Assembly: GCA_021108035.1 (NCBI GenBank)
Contig: JAIORQ010000072.1
Coordinates: 1-64,000, forward strand
Direction: 5' to 3'
Length of the DNA: 64,000 nt
Source of the DNA: Bacteroidales bacterium
GTDB taxonomy: Bacteria; Bacteroidota; Bacteroidia; Bacteroidales; JAADGE01
Shown here piece after piece: positions 60,842-64,000 of this stretch. The translations under genes and the position numbers were made by a program. The notes beneath the pieces are model-generated. The model ran no database searches and was not told the DNA's origin. It worked only from the letters and a program-made list of their open reading frames with translations. How positions within the stretch are numbered: the first letter of the stretch is position 1; each line of letters starts with the position of its first letter.

Positions 60842-61963
60842 TTATTCAATAAAAATTTCTTTTAAAACCAACTCTTCATTTTCCCAACACAAGTCATCTG
60901 ATGCTTTTTTCAAATTTTGCTTCCAAAAGTTTACCTTTTCTGCTGATTGCAACATATATTTTATTTTCTCTGCTATATGTTCAGGATTGTGGTTTTCAAT
61001 ATAACAGCCAATATCATATTTATTAACTGTTCGTTCAATTTCAGGCAATCTGCTGACAAGAACGGGCACATTAGCTCTGATATAATCAAACAATTTATTA
61101 GGTAATGCGTAGTAATAATTTAAACCTAAATTTTCTTCAATTGAAATTCCAATATCAGCTTTTTTTGTATAAGCAAAAAGTTGATTAAACGGAATTCTTC
61201 CCGTAAATATTACCTTTTCTTGCAATTTATTATTTTCAACAAGTTGCTCTAATTTTGCCTTTATGTCACCGTCTCCAATTATCAAAAAAACGGCATTTTC
61301 TAAAAATTGCATTGCTTTGATTACCTCCTCAATCCCTCTGCCAATATTAACGGCTCCTTGATATAAAATTACTTTTTTGTTTTTTGTTTTTTCGTAAACT
61401 TCACTTGTAATATCCTTTAATTTCATCTCACATTCAGGAATATTACGAACAACTTTCATGTTTATATCATACTTCTTATTATAAATTTCAGCAATTGAAC
61501 CGCAAACAGTGTAAGAATATTTAATTTTCGGAAGAATTCTTTTTTCAATGCTTTCCCAAATACATTTTACTCTTTTCCTCTTAACAAGTTCAGGAACTTC
61601 CGTAAAATATTCGTGGCTGTCGTAAACAAGTTTTTTGCGTCTGATTTTTGATGCAAGAAAATTTGCCGGCAAAGTATCTAAATCATTCGACAAAAAAACA
61701 TCTGCTTTTCTGAAAAGTAAAAAGAAAAACAATCTGATGTTATATTCAGCATAAAATACAGCACTTTTATTAAAAAGTAATCTAAACCGCTTTGTATTGT
61801 ATATGCGATCTACGGGAAGACTTCCTTTCAATTTCCTGCCTACAAGCAATACATCATAACCGAATTTCAATAAAGATACAGAAACTTTATGCACTCTGTT
61901 GTCAGCGACAAGATCATTCGTTACGGAAACGATTATTATTTTCTTTTTATTATTATTGTTCAT
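60842..61963 (-). CDS. Family 4 glycosyltransferase
   Basis: 373 residues of GT-B type. The N-terminal domain has IIVSVTNDLVADNRVHKVSV and LVGRKLKGSLPVDR; the acceptor side shows YDSHEYFTEVPELVKRKRVK. The donor domain has VILYQGAVNIGRGIEEVIKA, VFLIIGDGDIKAKLEQLVEN, KVIFTGRIPFNQLFAYTKKA and NYYYALPNKLFDYIRANVPV. It is a cytoplasmic transferase and is the first minus-strand gene at this end of the polysaccharide locus. It starts 8 bases upstream of the deacetylase stop's end, so both are likely co-transcribed. Donor and acceptor are unknown. Confidence 0.88.
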   Translation of the reverse strand: MNNNNKKKIIIVSVTNDLVADNRVHKVSVSLLKFGYDVLLVGRKLKGSLPVDRIYNTKRFRLLFNKSAVFYAEYNIRLFFFLLFRKADVFLSNDLDTLPANFLASKIRRKKLVYDSHEYFTEVPELVKRKRVKCIWESIEKRILPKIKYSYTVCGSIAEIYNKKYDINMKVVRNIPECEMKLKDITSEVYEKTKNKKVILYQGAVNIGRGIEEVIKAMQFLENAVFLIIGDGDIKAKLEQLVENNKLQEKVIFTGRIPFNQLFAYTKKADIGISIEENLGLNYYYALPNKLFDYIRANVPVLVSRLPEIERTVNKYDIGCYIENHNPEHIAEKIKYMLQSAEKVNFWKQNLKKASDDLCWENEELVLKEIFIE

Positions 61964-62113
61964 CAGAAAATAAATAAGTTATACCATTACAGAAAATTAT
62001 AAACTACTTGTTTCGGAAAACATTGCTTGAGCCATTTTTTTGGAAACTCTCAAAAAAATATATATTCTTCTATTCAAAAAAGCAGTTTCTTCAATATTTT
62101 TTCTGTTACGAAC

Positions 62114-62185
62114 AGGGATATTCTACTAAATGTTTCTATTTGTAATAGAAACATTTAACAGAATACCCCTATTACAAATAGAAAC
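62114..62185. repeat. Nested inverted repeat between surE and the GT4 gene
   Basis: A 13-bp perfect hairpin AAATGTTTCTATT-tgt-AATAGAAACATTT (62128-62156) is enclosed by AGGGATATTCT (62114-62124) and AGAATACCCCT (62160-62170), 10 of 11 pairs. A further 17-base inverted copy of the stem (CTATTACAAATAGAAAC) is at 62169-62185. There is no T-run, so this looks like a REP-type element rather than a terminator. Confidence 0.65.
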
Positions 62186-62193
62186 TAATCCTC

Positions 62194-62973
62194 TTATTCA
62201 TTAAAATTCCATTCAGAAAGTTCGCTGATAAAATCATAATAATTAAAATCGACCTTAATCGGAACAACGGTAGCAAATCCTTGTTTTAATTGATAGATAT
62301 CGGTATCTTCTTTCCCTTCATCTTTATTATATAAGTCTCCTGTTATCCAAACAAAGTTACGCATATGCGGATCATTGGCTTTTACAAATCTTTCACCCCA
62401 AACACCTTTGGCACCTCTAACGGTTTTTATTCCTTTTATTTTTACTTTTGTAACATCAGGAAAATTTACATTCAAGCTTACTCCGGCAGGTAAACCTTTA
62501 TCCAAAACTTCCGAAATAATCTTTTCCATCCATGGAACAGCATCAGAGAAATCTGCATCGGAAAAATGATTATCTACAGAAAAACCAACAGACTTTATAT
62601 CATGCAAACTGCCTTCAATTGCAGCTCCCATAGTACCGGAGTATAATACACTGACAGAAGTATTCGCACCGTGGTTAATTCCTGACAGAATTAAATCTGG
62701 TTTTCGATCGGATATTTCATGTAAAGCCAACTTTACGCAATCGACAGGTGTACCTGAACATGAATATTCCAAATGTCCGTTAAATTCTTCAACTTTGTCA
62801 TATCTTATCGGAGATGCTTGTGTAATAGAATGCGATTTGGCAGATTGGTGTGAATCAGGTGCAACAACTATAACATCACCGAATTTTTTAGCAGTTTCAA
62901 TCAATATTCTTAAACCTTTTGCAGTTATTCCGTCATCATTGGTTACTAATATATATGGTATTTTATCTGACAT
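62194..62973 (-). CDS. surE: 5'/3'-nucleotidase SurE
   Basis: 259 residues from the ATG at 62973 (SDKIPYILVTNDDGITAKGL); a longer frame upstream adds twelve unrelated residues. The SurE metal site uses the TNDDG aspartates and the S-G-I-N-H motif (ILSGINHGANTSVSVLYSGT). VVAPDSHQSAKSHSITQASP and the GVSLNVNFPDV strand are also present. It dephosphorylates nucleoside 5'- and 3'-monophosphates in the cytoplasm as a stationary-phase survival enzyme. It is divergent from the YbgC-type gene at 63088. Confidence 0.94.
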   Translation of the reverse strand: MSDKIPYILVTNDDGITAKGLRILIETAKKFGDVIVVAPDSHQSAKSHSITQASPIRYDKVEEFNGHLEYSCSGTPVDCVKLALHEISDRKPDLILSGINHGANTSVSVLYSGTMGAAIEGSLHDIKSVGFSVDNHFSDADFSDAVPWMEKIISEVLDKGLPAGVSLNVNFPDVTKVKIKGIKTVRGAKGVWGERFVKANDPHMRNFVWITGDLYNKDEGKEDTDIYQLKQGFATVVPIKVDFNYYDFISELSEWNFNE

Positions 62974-63087
62974 TATATTTCTTTTTTTTAGATTTGTGCA
63001 AAGATACATAACAATATATACTATTATCTTGTGAAACTATGTTTTTTTGTTAAGTTTTGATTTTGAACTTTTAAACTTTAGACTAAT

Positions 63088-63495
63088 ATGTACACATCAA
63101 AAACAAAAATACGTGTAAGATACGGTGAAACTGACCAAATGGGATATGTTTATTACGGAAACTATCCTCTGTATTACGAAGTTGCCAGAACAGATATGAT
63201 AAGAAAACTCGGTTGGCCTTATAAAAAAATTGAAGAAAGCGGTGTAATGTTGCCTGTATTATCTCTTAATGTAAAGTATATTAAACCTGCTTTTTATGAT
63301 GATGAATTAACTGTAAAAACTTATATTAAAAAGTTACCGACTGTACGTATAGAATTTGAATATGAAGTGTATAATGAACAAAATGAATTAATCAATAAAG
63401 GAGATACAACTTTGGTTTTTGTAGATATGAAAACTATGAAACCTACAAGTGCTCCGCAAGGATTTATTGATGATATTAAAAAATACTTTGAATAA
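63088..63495 (+). CDS. YbgC/4HBT-family acyl-CoA thioesterase
   Basis: 135 residues, single hotdog fold. The catalytic aspartate is D16 in RYGETDQMGYVYYGNYPLYY, the family signature, followed by the EVARTDMIRKLGWPYKKIEE helix. It hydrolyses acyl-CoA thioesters, probably short chain, in the cytoplasm. Many Bacteroidota carry this gene next to unrelated genes, and here the neighbours give no pathway link. A strong hairpin follows the stop (63496-63525). Confidence 0.92.
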   Translation: MYTSKTKIRVRYGETDQMGYVYYGNYPLYYEVARTDMIRKLGWPYKKIEESGVMLPVLSLNVKYIKPAFYDDELTVKTYIKKLPTVRIEFEYEVYNEQNELINKGDTTLVFVDMKTMKPTSAPQGFIDDIKKYFE

Positions 63496-63525
63496 AAAGA
63501 TACTATCTGATATGATAGTATCTTT
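63496..63525 (+). terminator. Hairpin terminator after the thioesterase gene
   Basis: AAAGATACTATC, loop tgatat, GATAGTATCTTT: a perfect 12-bp stem that begins with the last base of the stop region. The 3' arm ends in TTT followed by AT-rich sequence, so termination is probable though the T-run is short. Confidence 0.6.
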
Positions 63526-63548
63526 AATAAATAATTTGCTATACTTTA

Positions 63549-63826
63549 TGATTCATCCGAATAATACGTATTTTTTAAACAATATGTGTCCCATAGGGAC
63601 AGTATATTGGTAAAATTGGTTTACTCTAATTGATTGTCGTGCCTTTAGGTACGGTATATATAATTTATAAATGTTATATATACCGTACCTGACGGCACGA
63701 AAAGTTAGTATATGTTGTGTATTTACCAATATATTGTCCCTACGGGACACAAAAATGAAATTCTGTTAAATTTTTTATTTTTGTTTCTGAATATATTTAA
63801 TAAATACGCATTATTCGGATGAATCA
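63549..63826. repeat. Three-layer nested inverted repeat
   Basis: Outer arms 63549-63573 and 63802-63826 pair at 24 of 25 bases (TGATTCATCCGAATAAT...). Middle arms 63586-63614 and 63722-63750 pair at 27 of 29 and include GTCCC-TA-GGGAC units. Inner arms 63637-63663 and 63674-63700 pair at 25 of 27 and include GTGCC..AGGTACGG. The centre is ten bases. Each arm also carries its own small palindrome, as REP sequences do. No coding sequence is present, and it fills the gap between the thioesterase and DsbD-like genes. Confidence 0.75.
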
Positions 63827-63832
63827 ACTTTA

Positions 63833-64000
63833 TTAATACTTTTCACCATTAATTCTTTTAAATTCATCTTTTCCTTTCTGTAGGAACTCGACAAATATAT
63901 CAACATCCAAATCATAAGTTCCGGGTTTTGCTAACACATTACCGCCATGATCAAGTAAAACATAATATGGTTGAGAATTACTGTTAAAATTTACTGCCTG
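63833..64000 (-). CDS. DsbD-like thiol:disulfide interchange protein, C-terminal fragment
   Basis: The last 55 codons and stop (TAA at 63833-63835) of a gene that continues beyond the right edge. The fragment reads NSNSQPYYVLLDHGGNVLAK, then PGTYDLDVDIFVEFLQKG, the end of the thioredoxin-like domain that terminates Bacteroidota DsbD proteins (QPYYVLLDPDG-type strand, then a final helix). DsbD carries electrons from cytoplasmic thioredoxin to the periplasm. The active-site CxxC lies outside the window, so the call rests on this C-terminal pattern only. Confidence 0.7.
   Translation of the reverse strand, partial: QAVNFNSNSQPYYVLLDHGGNVLAKPGTYDLDVDIFVEFLQKGKDEFKRINGEKY

Noticed and set aside
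62128-62156. GTTTC...GAAAC inverted repeat considered as a parS site for the ParB in this window
   Set aside because: The parS core is a compact 16-bp palindrome; here the arms are separated and the interior is TATTtgtAATA, so it fits a REP-type hairpin better. No other parS-like sequence was seen near parAB.

Overview
The window is one AT-rich stretch of a Bacteroidota chromosome, probably close to Bacteroidales and uncultured. Evidence for the phylum: two kinds of type IX secretion (T9SS) C-terminal signals (3149-3982 type A, 36572-39190 type B/CHU_C), a TonB-dependent receptor with an N-terminal carboxypeptidase-like domain, DUF5683 next to parAB, DUF6702, a futalosine-pathway menaquinone gene, promoter motifs of the Bacteroidota form TAnnTTTG, and few Shine-Dalgarno sequences. 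I see no rRNA, tRNA, prophage, CRISPR array, or complete insertion sequence.

Layout. 1-3140: a TetR repressor, a membrane methyltransferase and an MMPL exporter that runs off the left edge, with two copies of one operator-like sequence. 3149-7417: a T9SS-secreted protein, a TonB receptor with palindromic sites upstream, and an SUMF1-like protein. 7448-8907: a stretch of small repeats and MITE-like elements around an SDR gene. 8914-11103: an RlmL-type RNA methyltransferase and an orphan SiaB-SiaC kinase/phosphoprotein pair. 11176-16335: rodA, PBP2, mreD (without mreBC) and mqnE. 16546-22264: rpmH, a YefM-YoeB toxin-antitoxin pair, then rsmG, an ECF sigma factor, a glycosyltransferase, pdxA and pepA, all on the minus strand. 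22401-27118: parA, parB, DUF5683 and a LysM lytic transglycosylase. 27251-32214: two SGNH proteins and an MBOAT O-acyltransferase, with a toxin-antitoxin remnant between them. 32327-40448: assorted genes, including a nuclease-fold GxxExxY gene enclosed by phased CACAGA repeats, and a coupled DUF1848/DUF6702/CHU_C run.

40543-61963 is a surface polysaccharide locus, mostly on the minus strand. It holds a complete UDP-L-FucNAc cassette (CapE/F/G = FnlA/B/C), a WbuB-like transferase, a PglC-like initiating sugar transferase, a PglD-like acetyltransferase, a DegT/PglE-like aminotransferase, Wzz-like, Wzy-like and ligase-like membrane proteins, a Wzx flippase, several glycosyltransferases, a polysaccharide deacetylase, and an unusual nonulosonate branch (NeuB fused to a cupin, NeuA fused to an HAD phosphatase). 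One epimerase of the locus is broken twice, by a poly-A frameshift and by an in-frame loss of about 36 residues that removes its catalytic serine region. The right edge carries surE, a YbgC-type thioesterase, a three-layer nested inverted repeat, and the C-terminus of a DsbD-like protein.

The most unusual signals are: (1) a small element family, GGTTCT...AGAAC(C/T)A, with two copies each flanked by its own 7-bp direct repeat; (2) intergenic arrays with an exact 8-bp period around AWTGCTRY; (3) the GxxExxY gene framed by quasi-palindromic CACAGA repeats; (4) the three-layer nested inverted repeat; (5) SiaB/SiaC without SiaA/SiaD; (6) the doubly fused nonulosonate enzymes. No database search was possible, so all family calls rest on recognised motifs.
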